64,000 nt of DNA from Paracoccus sediminilitoris (GCF_003259195.1 NZ_QJPK01000017.1:1-64000), one strand, 5' to 3'. Counted from the stretch's first letter, positions 8,352-18,139 are shown. Program-made: numbers and translations. Notes: generated from the sequence alone by a model not told the origin.

Positions 8352-10386
8352 GCTGCACCTCGGGTTTGGGCGTCAAGGTCAGGCCAAGCCGCCTTAGGCC
8401 ATCCAGCACCCCCGCCGCATGGCGGTCGCGGCTGCGAAAGATGTCCGTACCGGTAATGCCCGACAATTCGTCATAGGCATTGGCGGGCAGGATGGATGCA
8501 CCGCTGGCGATCAGCATGTCGCGGTCATTGCCGCTGTCACCTGCGGTGATGCACTGGGCCAGCGACAGGCCGTGACGCTCGGCCTCGAAACGCAGGGCTG
8601 CGGCCTTGCCCGCCCGGACCGGCAGCACGTCGATGAACCGCCCGTGCGAGGCGATGACGTGGGCCGCCAAGCCCGCATCCGCCAAGGCCCGCGTGACGGC
8701 GGTGGCATCCCCGGCATCGCCCAACAGGCTCAGCTTCCAGCGCCGCTGTTCATAATGGGGCTGCCATGCGATGCCCGTCCCCTGCAGTGTGGCCGTGACG
8801 CCGTCGCGGTCCCAATCCCCGGACAGATGATCGGCGTAATCGCCGCACAGTGTCAGTCCCCCCTGCCCATCGCGGCGCCAGATTTCGCTGCCGACCGAGG
8901 TGATGAACAGGTCGGGTTCCGGCAACTGCCATTCGCGCAGCACGCGCCGCGCCTCGGGGGCGGACCGGCCAGTGGCCACGGCAAACATCAGACCGCGCGG
9001 GCGCATCTCGTGCCAGGTGCCAAAGCGGCTGGCCGACTGGACACAGCCGGTCAGGGTGCCGTCGATATCGCTGGCCAAGATGCGCGTGACTGGGCCGTCC
9101 TGCCGCGACCGTATCGGACGCCGACCGGCATAGACCTGTATCGATGCCGCCGCCCAACGGTCCCAGTTGAAAGCCGCGCGCGCCTTGTGCCGGGCCTTTT
9201 TCGCCAGCCAGTCGCGGCGCGGGTGGTCCAACATCTGCAGGCAGGCGGCGGCAATGTCCTGTGGGTCGGTCGGATCGACCAACCTGCCAGCCTCCAGCTG
9301 CTGCAGGATGTCCACCGGCCCCCCGTCGCAGGTGGCCACCACCGGAACGCCGGCCTGCGCCGCCTCGATCAACGTCAGGCCGAAAGGTTCGTGCAGCGCC
9401 GGATTAACGAACACCCCGCCCTCGGCGGCCAAGGCATAGAGCGACCGGATCTGCGCCCCGTCGTGGCGCGCCGGCAGCGCCACCTTGCCCCACAGACCAT
9501 ATCGGTCCACGCGGTCGAACAGGTCGCGGATCACGCCTGCCTGTTCCTCGGGTCCCGCATTGATGCCGTGGCGCAGGCCCGCCACGATCACCAGGTTGGC
9601 CCTGTCCTGCAACGCCGGGCTGGCGGCATAGGCCTCGACCAGGGCGCCCAGGTTCTTCTTGCGCACAGGCCGCGCGATGGCCAGCAGGATCGGCTTTCCC
9701 GTATCGCGCAGGAAAGGTGCGATCAGTTCGCGCCCGGCACCCGGCCCCCGGTCGCGATACAGCGAGACACCGGGATTGATGCGATGGGTCCGCCCCTCGC
9801 TGTCGCCGCCATAGGGCAGCAGCTGGCGTTCCGCCTCGTCGCGCGACGACACGATGATCGCACCGGCCCCCGCGATGGCCGCACGTTCCGCCTGGATGCG
9901 GACCTGCAGCTGCGGGCAATCGGCGGCCCCCGCCTTTTGCAAGGCCAGCGAATGGGGCGTATAGGTCCATTCGATCCCGAATTCCGCCTGCGCGGCGCGC
10001 GCCAGAATGGCGGCATCCGCGAAATGCGCGTGAATGATATCGGGCCGTTCCGCCATGCCGCGCAGCAGGTCGCAGAAGGCGCGCGACAGGTCCGGCAGAT
10101 GGGCCTGCAGCGATTCCTTGCTCAGGTAACGCATATCGTGGGTAACCAGACGGCGGATGGTGCAGCCGGGCGCGACGGACTGAACGGGGTCGGCATGGAC
10201 GGGGTCCAACGCCGGGTCGCCAAAGGCGCGGGTGACGATATCGACGGACCGCACACGCGGATCGCGCGCCTGCGCCATCGCCGCCCCCAGGACATAGGCG
10301 ATATGCCCGCCGGTATCTTCGGTAATGCCGTATTCGACGGGCGGAGCCTTCAGGCATCCGCCCAAGGCGACATGAAGAATCCGCAT
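8344..10386 (-). CDS. Sucrose-phosphate synthase-like GT4 fused to HAD-IIB phosphatase
   Basis: 680 residues from the ATG at 10386 (MRILHVALGGCLKAPP), which has a purine-rich AAGGGGG upstream. Residues 1 to about 430 form a GT4 GT-B domain with the E-x7-E motif in HEPFGLTLIEAAQAG and a basic PVRKKN phosphate-binding segment. Residues from about 435 to the end form a HAD-IIB domain with the DIDGTLTG nucleophile motif and GDSGNDRDML near the end. This two-domain layout is that of bacterial and plant sucrose-phosphate synthases carrying a sucrose-phosphatase domain. A role in making sucrose or a related glucosyl solute is likely, but the product could also feed the glycan enzymes beside it. It is the first gene of the operon. 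Confidence 0.8.
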   Translation of the reverse strand: MRILHVALGGCLKAPPVEYGITEDTGGHIAYVLGAAMAQARDPRVRSVDIVTRAFGDPALDPVHADPVQSVAPGCTIRRLVTHDMRYLSKESLQAHLPDLSRAFCDLLRGMAERPDIIHAHFADAAILARAAQAEFGIEWTYTPHSLALQKAGAADCPQLQVRIQAERAAIAGAGAIIVSSRDEAERQLLPYGGDSEGRTHRINPGVSLYRDRGPGAGRELIAPFLRDTGKPILLAIARPVRKKNLGALVEAYAASPALQDRANLVIVAGLRHGINAGPEEQAGVIRDLFDRVDRYGLWGKVALPARHDGAQIRSLYALAAEGGVFVNPALHEPFGLTLIEAAQAGVPVVATCDGGPVDILQQLEAGRLVDPTDPQDIAAACLQMLDHPRRDWLAKKARHKARAAFNWDRWAAASIQVYAGRRPIRSRQDGPVTRILASDIDGTLTGCVQSASRFGTWHEMRPRGLMFAVATGRSAPEARRVLREWQLPEPDLFITSVGSEIWRRDGQGGLTLCGDYADHLSGDWDRDGVTATLQGTGIAWQPHYEQRRWKLSLLGDAGDATAVTRALADAGLAAHVIASHGRFIDVLPVRAGKAAALRFEAERHGLSLAQCITAGDSGNDRDMLIASGASILPANAYDELSGITGTDIFRSRDRHAAGVLDGLRRLGLTLTPKPEVQHA

Positions 10387-10582
10387 GCGGGGCCCCCTTG
10401 TGGCAGAACTGCTCATGATTGAAAATGGGCCGATTGCGACCCGCTGCAGCTTGAACCCCCCCAGACCCTGCATGGTTCACGCCCTTGTCGATGATAAAAG
10501 TTAAACCGCCTGTCGGCCCTTCGCACTTGCACGGCAAACGGGCATGTCTATCCATGGGCGGCGCATGGCGAGGGGATGAACG

Positions 10583-11410
10583 ATGGGGCTGGATCACAGA
10601 TATGTCTTCGTCGGCGGGCTGCACCGGTCGGGAACTTCGCTAGTCGCGCGGCTGATCGCGGACCATCCGCGGGTCGCCGCGATCCGCGATGCACCGGTCC
10701 CCGAAAACGAGGGCTGCTATCTGCAGGGCGCCATTCCCCATACCGCTCGCCACGGCGCGCCCATGCGTTTCGCCACCGATCCCGCCCAGCACCTGACCGA
10801 AGACAGCCCGTTGAACCGGCTGGAAACGCGGCTGCGGCTGCAGGCGGATTGGGACCCATGGTTCGACCGAGACCGGCCATGGCGGGTGGAGAAATCGCCC
10901 GTGAACATGACGCGGATGCGCCTTTACCAGCAGCTGTTTCCCTTGTCGCAACTCATCATCGTCATCCGCCATCCCCAGGCCGTCGCGGCGGCCGTCGCGA
11001 AATGGCTGCCCGACCCGCCCGAAACGCTGATCGACCACTGGCTGGATGCCCATGACCGGCTGCGCCAGGATCTGGCTTGGCTGCATGCCGCCGCCGTCAT
11101 CCGGTACGAGGATCTGGTCGCGCGCCCCACGCAGGTGACCCGAGGCATCTTCCGCTTTCTTGATCTGCCGCCCGTGCCGCCTGCGGGCGCGATGCGCGAT
11201 GGCAATGCCGATTATCCCGATGCCCCGCCCATGACCCCCGCGCAGGCCGCACGCGCGGCGGATTGGGGCTATGGGCCGGATCTGCGGGTGATGACGGCAT
11301 CGCCCCACCTGACCCACCCCCTGCGCGCCGTGGCCGAGGCCGCCCGGCAGTGCTGGCTGGAACCCGATGACGCCACGGCTCGACTGTCGCCCGGTCAGGT
11401 GCCATCCTGA
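10583..11410 (+). CDS. PAPS-dependent sulfotransferase family protein
   Basis: 275 residues. The N-terminal P-loop-like motif GLHRSGTSLVARLI (about residues 12-25) is the 5'-phosphosulfate-binding loop, and IIVIRHPQAVAAAVAKW fits the 3'-phosphate-binding region. These are the two hallmarks of sulfotransferases that use PAPS. The start at 10583 follows a GAGGGG ribosome-binding site. It is divergently transcribed from the glycosyltransferase operon, 196 bases away, which suggests that it sulfates the glycan or glycolipid made by that operon. The acceptor is unknown. Confidence 0.8.
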   Translation: MGLDHRYVFVGGLHRSGTSLVARLIADHPRVAAIRDAPVPENEGCYLQGAIPHTARHGAPMRFATDPAQHLTEDSPLNRLETRLRLQADWDPWFDRDRPWRVEKSPVNMTRMRLYQQLFPLSQLIIVIRHPQAVAAAVAKWLPDPPETLIDHWLDAHDRLRQDLAWLHAAAVIRYEDLVARPTQVTRGIFRFLDLPPVPPAGAMRDGNADYPDAPPMTPAQAARAADWGYGPDLRVMTASPHLTHPLRAVAEAARQCWLEPDDATARLSPGQVPS

Positions 11411-11450
11411 GGGCACCGCCCACCGGACCATCAAGACAGGACAAGATATT

Positions 11451-12838
11451 ATGACCCGTGGAGCCGCCGTCTCGCGCGCCACCGATCACGTCGACAGCGG
11501 ACGGCTGCAGTCGGAACTGGCGCATCTGGTCGGATATCGCAGCGAAAGCCAGAACCCGATCGCAGGGACGTGTCGCAGGACGATCTGGCCCAGGCCATCC
11601 TGCCGCGCCTGACCACTGCCTGTTTCGACTGCGCCATCCACGACAATCCCGACGGTCCCGCCAAGGGCGGCCCCATCCTGCTGGGCACCAGAATCGAGGA
11701 CCCGTCCCTGCCCACCATCCTGACCTATGGCCATGGCGACGTCATCTGGGGTCAAGCGGGGCAGTGGCAGGACGACCTTGATCCCTTAGACCTGACCGAA
11801 CGCGGAGACCGGCTTTATGGGCGCGGCGCGGCGGATAACAAGGTGCAGCACCTGGTCAACATCGCCGCGCTGGGATCCGTCCTGGCGGTGCGCGGCAGGC
11901 TGGGCTTCAACGTCAAGATCGTGATCGAGATGAGCGAGGAGATCGGGTCCCCCGGCCTGTCACGGATGATGCAGATCCACCGCAATGCGCTGAAGGCCGA
12001 CGTACTGATCGCCTCGGACGGGCCGCGGCTCAGCGCGGAACGCCCGACCATGTTCATGGGGTCGCGCGGCGGGGTGCCCTTCGATCTGGTCGTGTCGCTG
12101 CGCGAGGGGGCGCGCCATTCGGGCAACTGGGGCGGGCTTCTGGCCGATCCGGCGATCATCCTGACGCAGGCGCTGGCGACCATCACCGATGCGCGCGGCA
12201 GGCTGCAGATCCCCGAATGGCGCCCCGACAGCCTGACTCCCGACATCCGCGAAGCGCTGCGCGACCTGCCCATCGGCACCGACGGCGAATTGCAGATCGA
12301 TGCCGATTGGAGCGAGGAGAACGTGACCCCCGCCGAACGCGCCTATGGCTGGAACAGCTTTGCGATCCTGGCCATGAAGGCCGGCATCCCCGAGGCCCCC
12401 GTGAACGCCATCGCCCCCTGCCACGGCGCGTTACCAGCTGCGCTATGTGGTGGGCACAGATGTCGACCGCATCCTTCCCGCGCTGCGGCAGCATCTGGAT
12501 GATCGCGGCTTCGACAAGGTTCGCATCCAGCCGACCGATCGGGGCATCTTCGGCGCGACTCGGCTGAACCCCGACCATCCATGGGTCACCTATGTGCGGG
12601 CCTCGTTGAAGCGGACCACTGGAAAGGACCCCATGTCCTGCCGAACCTGGCCGGTTCGCTGCCCAACGACTGCTTTGCCGACGTGCTGGGCCTGCCCACG
12701 ATCTGGATCCCGCACAGCTATCTGGGCTGCAACCAGCATGCGCCGAACGAACATGTCCTGAGGCCGGTCTGCCGCGAGGCCATGCAGGTCATGGCCGGGC
12801 TCTACTGGGATATCGGCACGGACTGTCCTGCATCCTGA
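11451..12838 (+). pseudogene. M20-family dipeptidase gene with three frameshifts
   Basis: Joining three reading-frame segments gives a full-length M20 metallopeptidase of about 462 residues, normal for the family. Frame breaks fall at about 11565-11567 (GGG run, one G missing), 12414-12418 (CCCCC run, one C extra) and 12629-12632 (CCCC run, one C missing). All metal-site motifs survive: YGHGDVIWG, GRGAADNK, EMSEEIGSPGL, ASDGPRL and the C-terminal [15 protein letters not shown]. The family hydrolyses dipeptides and related amides with two Zn ions. The gene is either recently inactivated or intact with homopolymer sequencing errors; the latter looks likelier because every break is in a G/C run. 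Confidence 0.8.
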
Positions 12839-12851
12839 CGCGGGCACGGCG

Positions 12852-15488
12852 TCATGTCGCGGCGATCCTGACCCGCGCCTTGTCGCCGCCAAGCGCCGCG
12901 AAGGCCCGCTGGCGGCAGGTCAGGACGATGATCTGCTGATCGCGGGCGACGTGATGCAGGGCGGTGAACATCGCCTCGATCCGGTCATCGTCGCTGTGGA
13001 CCAGCGCATCATCCAGGATCACCGGAACCGCCATGCCCGTGCGCGCGAACAGCCGTGCGAAGGCCAGCCGCGTCAGGATGGCGATCTGTTCGCGCGTGCC
13101 GCCCGACAGGATCTCAAGCGGCTCGGACTGGCCGTCGCGGGTCAGCGCCACCGGCAGCAGCGTCTGGTCGTCGATCCGGACCGACGCCCCCGCATGCAGC
13201 ACCGCCAGCAGCGGTTCCAGCTCCCGCATGACGGGGCCGAAATAGGTCTCGCGGGCATTGCGGCGGGCATCCTCCAGCGCGGTGCGCAGGCGGATCAGGG
13301 CCTTCACCTCTGTTTCGTAACGCGCCGCGCGTGCCTGGGCTGCGACCAGCCTGCCCTGCACCTCGTCCAGCTGTTCCTCGATGCCCTGTTCGGCCATCGT
13401 CCCGATCGAGCCGTTCAGCGTCGCGAACTCCTCGCGCAGCGCGGTGCGGCGTTCCTGTGCCTGCGCCACCACCGATTCCATGCGCTTCAACTGGGCTGCG
13501 GCCATGCCCTGATCGGGGGCGGACCGTTCCAGTGCCTGACAATGGGCCTGCGCCTCGGCCTTGCGGGCCTGATGGGCGGTCAGCTCTTGACCCAGTTCGT
13601 GCAGGCCGCTGGACAGGGCCGCCATATCGCCCGCCTCGGCCAGGGCGGCCTCCAGGATGCGGCTGGCCGAGGCCAGGGTCGCACGCGCCACGGCCCGCGC
13701 CTCGGATGCGGCACGAAAGGCGGCATGGGCCTGCGTGGCCGCATCGCGCGCCGCGCCTTCGGCCTGTGTGGCGGCTGCCATCTGCGCATCCAGCGCGGCC
13801 TGATCTTCGGGGGGCGCTTCGGCATCGGCACCGTTCTGGGCATCGGCGCTGGCGCGCGCATGGGCCTGCCGCAACGCGTCCAGCCCGTCTGGGGCCAGTT
13901 CCGCCAACATGCGGGTCGCGCCCTGCACCGCCTGATCCAGGCGCTGAGCCTCGGTCAGCTTGTGGCGGGCCTCGTTCAGGGTCCGGGCCCCGCAGGCGGA
14001 CAGACAGGCGTCCAGATGGCGCGCGGCCTTGGTGACGCCGTCCTGATCGCCGCCTGCGCCCTGACCGGGCTGGATGCGCATGGTGCCGATACCCGGCAGA
14101 TCGAAATCGCGCGTCCGGGTCAGCACATGCTGCCCCGCCGACAGGGGACCCGAGGCATCGCCGACCCGCGCCGCGCCATCATAAGTCAGGGTGATGCTGA
14201 CATTGGCGGCCGTCAGCTGTGCGTTCAGCTGTTCATGCCGGTCGCGGGCTTCCTCGGCGGCGGCCAGCGCCTTGGGGGTCACGATCAGCAGACCGCGCGC
14301 GGCGCGATCACTTTCAAGCGTGGCGCGCAGGGCCTCGGCGCGCGTCAGGCTGCGGGCCAGCTGATCGGCCTGCCTGCGCGCTGCCTGCGCCAGCTGTGCA
14401 CGTTGGGCCAGGGCCATCCGCGCGGCGACGGCGCGGGTTTCGGCCTGCGCCTTGTTCATGGCGGCGGCGGCAGTGGCATCGGCCGATGCCAGATCCTCGG
14501 CGCGGGTTTCGTGGCGGGTGGCCGCTTCGCCTGCCTGCACCATGTCGGCCTGCGCACGGGCGACGCGTTCGGACAGGTCCTGCAACCGTCGGATCTGACC
14601 TTGGGTGTTTTCCTCGGTCATCGCGGCCAGCTTCAGCGCGCGCTGCGCCTCGGCCAGCTTTTCGGCATGGGCGGCAGCGGCGGCCTGCGCTTGGCGGGCC
14701 TGGTCCAGCGCCTGGCGGCGTTGCTCGTCGGCCTGCGGGTCATCCAGGTCGCGCAGGTCGCGCTGAACCTCGGCACGACGGGCCAGGTCGCCCGACAGGC
14801 GGGCGGCCTTGTCCGACAGCTCCACCTGCGACTGGCGCAGCGCCTCGGCCTCGGCCTCGGCGCGCTGCCATTCACCGCCCGCCTTGGGCTTTCCGGTCGC
14901 GGTGGCTAGTCGGGACAGGGCATCGCCCACCTGGGCCACCACGCTGTCCAGACGTCGCCCGCCGGTCATCATGTCGATCTCGCCCGCCACCGAAGACAGA
15001 AGGTCGCGCCGCGCGCCCAATGCCTTTTCGCGTTCGTTCCTGTCGCTGGCGGAACTTCCCTCGGGCTCCAGCCCCAGAATCCCCTGGCGCACCCAAAGCA
15101 GCCCCGAAGGGCCGGCAAGTCCGACCCCGATCATCGCCTCGATCCAGGCCTCGGCCTCGTCATCCTGGGCGATCAGGCGGCCGTCGCGCAGGATGCGGGC
15201 GGTGGCGCGGGACAGCCAGCGCTTTTCGATGCGGAAGCGACCATCGGACAGCTCGATCTCGACCGCGACCTCGGGGGCGCCGCCGGAATGGGGCTGCAGC
15301 GCCTTGACCACGGCCTTGGCACCGCGATGGCGTTCAAAGAACAGCGCGTGCAGGGCGTCGAAGAATGTCGATTTGCCGAATTCGTTGGGTTCCGACAGGA
15401 CGGTGACGCCGTCGCCGATATCGTCGATCCGGGCGGTCTGGCCGGCAAAGCGGCGGATATTGGTCAACTCGATCGCGCGGATCTTCAT
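12852..15488 (-). CDS. SbcC/Rad50-like AAA ATPase (YhaN-like)
   Basis: 878 residues. Walker A is EPNEFGKST (residues 33-41). A Q-loop-like LLWVRQG is near residue 130, the ABC signature LSGGTREQ is near the C-terminus, and Walker B follows as VPVILDDALVHSD. The middle part is Ala/Gln/Glu-rich heptad sequence, that is, coiled coil. This is the SMC/Rad50 layout, but the protein is shorter than SbcC (about 1,050 residues) and has no C-x-x-C zinc hook; the only close cysteines are in CLSAC. This matches the YhaN type that pairs with a YhaO nuclease. The start overlaps the stop of the nuclease gene by ATGA. A role in DNA end processing is likely. Confidence 0.85.
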   Translation of the reverse strand: MKIRAIELTNIRRFAGQTARIDDIGDGVTVLSEPNEFGKSTFFDALHALFFERHRGAKAVVKALQPHSGGAPEVAVEIELSDGRFRIEKRWLSRATARILRDGRLIAQDDEAEAWIEAMIGVGLAGPSGLLWVRQGILGLEPEGSSASDRNEREKALGARRDLLSSVAGEIDMMTGGRRLDSVVAQVGDALSRLATATGKPKAGGEWQRAEAEAEALRQSQVELSDKAARLSGDLARRAEVQRDLRDLDDPQADEQRRQALDQARQAQAAAAAHAEKLAEAQRALKLAAMTEENTQGQIRRLQDLSERVARAQADMVQAGEAATRHETRAEDLASADATAAAAMNKAQAETRAVAARMALAQRAQLAQAARRQADQLARSLTRAEALRATLESDRAARGLLIVTPKALAAAEEARDRHEQLNAQLTAANVSITLTYDGAARVGDASGPLSAGQHVLTRTRDFDLPGIGTMRIQPGQGAGGDQDGVTKAARHLDACLSACGARTLNEARHKLTEAQRLDQAVQGATRMLAELAPDGLDALRQAHARASADAQNGADAEAPPEDQAALDAQMAAATQAEGAARDAATQAHAAFRAASEARAVARATLASASRILEAALAEAGDMAALSSGLHELGQELTAHQARKAEAQAHCQALERSAPDQGMAAAQLKRMESVVAQAQERRTALREEFATLNGSIGTMAEQGIEEQLDEVQGRLVAAQARAARYETEVKALIRLRTALEDARRNARETYFGPVMRELEPLLAVLHAGASVRIDDQTLLPVALTRDGQSEPLEILSGGTREQIAILTRLAFARLFARTGMAVPVILDDALVHSDDDRIEAMFTALHHVARDQQIIVLTCRQRAFAALGGDKARVRIAAT

Positions 15489-16609
15489 GATTGCACTTTC
15501 AGCGCCAGGGCATAAAGCCGCGCCAGCGCATTGCCCGAGATCTCGCGCTCGGACAAGGACAGGGCGGGGTCATGGGCCTCGGCCAGCAGGGTTTCGGCGG
15601 CCTGGCGCAGGGCGCCCGCATGGTCGATCTGGTCCAGATCGTCGGGGCGCGTGTCGGTGGCCAGCTGCGTCAGGTCATGGTCGAACCATCCGAAATCGGG
15701 GGCGATGGCCAAGGCCCCGGCCTCCAGCGTGCTGCGATCGGCCAAGGGCAGACGCCCCGAGACATGCAGCCGCAGCAGCAGATCGCGGCGCAGATGCGCG
15801 GCGGGCAATTCGGCCTCCAGCCGGGCCACGGGGTCATCGCCCGGCAGCAGGTCCAATTGCAGCATGCGCCACTGCAAGGTGCCGGTCTGAACGACATCCA
15901 CCTGCGCACCGGCCCCTGCCGCCCCGTCGAACGTAACCATCAGCGCACCCGCGGCCATGTCATGCTTGAAGCCGTCGGCCTCGGGGGACCCGCAATACCA
16001 GGTGTCCGGGCTGACCTGCATCCGCCCGTGCCAGTCGCCCAGCGCCAGATAATCCAGACCGGACTGGCGGGCGCGATCGGGGGGGATGATGCCCGTCGCC
16101 CCCTCCTCGGCGGTGAAATCGGTGATGGCGCCGTGGCCCAGCCCGATGCGCAGGCAGCCTTCAGGCGTCGGTGCCGACATCGCGGCGGTCAGGTCGCGAC
16201 CGGGACGGCGCTGCGTGCAGGGCGCGGGCAGCAGCATGGCATCGGGGCCCAGCGCCAGCGGTGCATCGTCGGTCACGACCTGCAGGTTGGGCAGATCCTC
16301 CGACAGGATGCGCCGCCACAATTCGGTCGCAGCCAGGCTGTCATGGTTGCCGGGCAGCATGATCCAGCGGATGTCGGTCTGGGCCGCCATCGCGCGCAGC
16401 GCATGGCGCAAGGTATCGGGCGCGGGGGTTTCGGCGTCGAATGTATCGCCCGCCAGCAGCACCGTGTCGGCACCGCCGTCGCGGGCCTCCTGCGCCAGCC
16501 GGGCGATGGCCCCATGGCGCGCCTCGCGCAGGCGGTTGCGGATGCCTTCGGGATAGCCGCCAAAGGCCTTGCCTAAGTGCAGGTCCGAGGAATGAAGAAA
16601 GCGAAGCAT
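15485..16609 (-). CDS. SbcD/YhaO-like DNA exonuclease (metallophosphoesterase)
   Basis: 374 residues from the ATG at 16609 (MLRFLHSSDLHLGKAFGG). The calcineurin-like phosphoesterase motifs are in order: DLHLG, GDTFD, GNHD, GHG and GDWHGR, which provide the two-metal nuclease site. It is the partner of the adjacent Rad50-like ATPase, translationally coupled to it. By analogy with Mre11-Rad50/SbcCD the pair would process double-strand ends or hairpins. The exact substrate is not visible in the sequence. Confidence 0.88.
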   Translation of the reverse strand: MLRFLHSSDLHLGKAFGGYPEGIRNRLREARHGAIARLAQEARDGGADTVLLAGDTFDAETPAPDTLRHALRAMAAQTDIRWIMLPGNHDSLAATELWRRILSEDLPNLQVVTDDAPLALGPDAMLLPAPCTQRRPGRDLTAAMSAPTPEGCLRIGLGHGAITDFTAEEGATGIIPPDRARQSGLDYLALGDWHGRMQVSPDTWYCGSPEADGFKHDMAAGALMVTFDGAAGAGAQVDVVQTGTLQWRMLQLDLLPGDDPVARLEAELPAAHLRRDLLLRLHVSGRLPLADRSTLEAGALAIAPDFGWFDHDLTQLATDTRPDDLDQIDHAGALRQAAETLLAEAHDPALSLSEREISGNALARLYALALKVQS

Positions 16610-16691
16610 CGTGAAACCCCTGTGCGCAGGTGCCATGGATCGCGTGGCAGGGACGCATTGGCAAGGGCATGGCCGCTAAAATTGTCCCGGG

Positions 16692-16722
16692 CCCGGAACA
16701 ACGCAGGCAGGGGCGTTCCGGG
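16692..16722 (-). terminator. Possible terminator downstream of hemN
   Basis: CCCGGAAC at 16692-16699 pairs perfectly with GTTCCGGG at 16715-16722, just past the hemN stop. On the minus strand the hairpin is followed, after about ten bases, by a TTTT run. It is weak as an intrinsic terminator because the T run is not adjacent. Confidence 0.4.
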
Positions 16723-16727
16723 TCCCG

Positions 16728-18068
16728 TCAGCTGGCCGAGCTGTATCGGCGTTCCCCACCGGCGGCCCCATCGTCGAAGACCTGCGCCACCAGCCGGGCC
16801 ACGCGCAAATCCGACAGGACCAGCACCGCATCCCGCATCTGCCCCGCCCCCGGATAGCGCGCCAGCGCCGCCTCGGCCCGTTCCAAGCAATGATCCGTCA
16901 GCCCCGCGCCCGACGCGATGGCGAAAAGATCGGCTTGGCCCTGACACATCAGCGCCTCGATCACGTCGGCGATGACATGGTCGCGTGCGCTCATCTGCAC
17001 ACCGCGGGCGGTGGCCGGTCCGCTTTGGTCCAGCGCCTTCTGCCAGTCGGCGGTGGCGGTGGCGTTCTGGACATAACCTTGGGCAAAGCGGGATATGGCC
17101 GACGGACCGATGCCCAGCAGAACGGTATCGGGATCGGTGGTGTAACCCTGAAAGTTCCGCCGCAGATAGCCGTCCCGCGCTGCCTGCGCCAGGCTGTCAT
17201 CAGGCAGGGCGAAATGGTCGATGCCCACGGGGGCATAGTCGCTGGCCACCAAAATCTCGCGCGCCAGATCGGACAGGTCCAGCCGTTCCTGGGCCGTCGG
17301 CAGGGCATTTTCGGGGATCAGCGCCTGCCTGCGGGCCATCCAGGGCACATGGGCATACCCGTAAAGCGCGATCCGGTCGGGCCGCATCCGCAGCACCGCC
17401 TGCAGCGTGCGCGCCAGCCGCCGCCCCGTCTGATGCGGCAGGCCGTAAAGCAGGTCCATGTTGATGCTGCCGATGCCGCGCGCGCGCAGATCCGCGACGA
17501 TCTGCGCCGTGCGTTCGGCCGACTGGCTACGCCCGATCGCCGCCTGCACCGAAGCGTCGAAATCCTGCACCCCGATCGAGGCGCGGTTCATCCCCAGCCG
17601 CATCAGCGCGTCCAGCCGCGCATCGTCGCAATCGCAGGGGTCGATCTCGACCGAAACGCGGGCGCCATCGGGGGCGAAGGCATCACCCAGCATCGCGCCA
17701 AGCCGGTCCAGCCGGTCGGCTGACAGGATCGTGGGTGTTCCGCCACCCAGATGCAGCGCCCCCACCCTGACACGGTCGGGCAGCAGGCCGCGGATCAACG
17801 CGATCTCGCGGTGCAGATAATCCAGGTAACGGTCCAGCGCTCCGTCGCCGCGCGCCCCTTGGGTGCGGCAGGCGCAGAACCAGCACAGGCGCCGGCAGAA
17901 CGGCACATGCACGTAGAGCGACACCGTGCTGCTCGGGGGAATCGCCCGCAGCCAGTCACGGTGCAGCGCGGGTCCCACCACGTCGGTGAACCGGTCCGCG
18001 GTAGGATAGCTGGTATAGCGTGGCGCCCGTGCCGTCAGCAGGGCCTGATGAAACGAATCATGTGTCAT
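16728..18068 (-). CDS. hemN: Oxygen-independent coproporphyrinogen III dehydrogenase
   Basis: 446 residues from the ATG at 18068 (MTHDSFHQ). The start is set by the FNR box, which lies 37 bases upstream. This radical SAM enzyme decarboxylates two propionates of coproporphyrinogen III to make protoporphyrinogen IX without oxygen. YVHVPFC begins the cluster motif: Cys58, Cys62, Cys65 and Cys67 in CRRLCWFCAC, the C-x3-C-x2-C-x-C pattern of true HemN. The SAM-binding GGGTPT follows near residue 110. It is divergent from fnr and shares its promoter region, as expected for haem supply under low oxygen. Confidence 0.93.
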   Translation of the reverse strand: MTHDSFHQALLTARAPRYTSYPTADRFTDVVGPALHRDWLRAIPPSSTVSLYVHVPFCRRLCWFCACRTQGARGDGALDRYLDYLHREIALIRGLLPDRVRVGALHLGGGTPTILSADRLDRLGAMLGDAFAPDGARVSVEIDPCDCDDARLDALMRLGMNRASIGVQDFDASVQAAIGRSQSAERTAQIVADLRARGIGSINMDLLYGLPHQTGRRLARTLQAVLRMRPDRIALYGYAHVPWMARRQALIPENALPTAQERLDLSDLAREILVASDYAPVGIDHFALPDDSLAQAARDGYLRRNFQGYTTDPDTVLLGIGPSAISRFAQGYVQNATATADWQKALDQSGPATARGVQMSARDHVIADVIEALMCQGQADLFAIASGAGLTDHCLERAEAALARYPGAGQMRDAVLVLSDLRVARLVAQVFDDGAAGGERRYSSAS

Positions 18069-18104
18069 GTCCCCCGCATTAACGGCCCCAGCCCCTGTCG
18101 GACA

Positions 18105-18118
18105 TTGATCGAGATCAA
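18105..18118. promoter_or_regulatory. FNR box between hemN and fnr
   Basis: TTGAT-CGAG-ATCAA is a perfect palindromic match to the FNR/FixK consensus TTGAT-N4-ATCAA. Its centre is about 43 bases from the hemN start and 28 bases from the fnr start. The distance suits activation of hemN. For fnr it is close enough to the start that repression (autoregulation) is plausible. Confidence 0.88.
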
Positions 18119-18139
18119 AGCGCCCTGTAAAACGGTCCC

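Noticed and set aside
8419..10422. 667-codon plus-strand frame opposite the SPS-like gene
   Set aside because: The protein is rich in Arg, Gln, Gly and Ala with no domain. The minus strand carries GT4 and HAD motifs throughout.
12951..14909. 652-codon plus-strand frame opposite the Rad50-like gene
   Set aside because: Low-complexity antisense of a coiled-coil gene, with no motif or ribosome-binding site.
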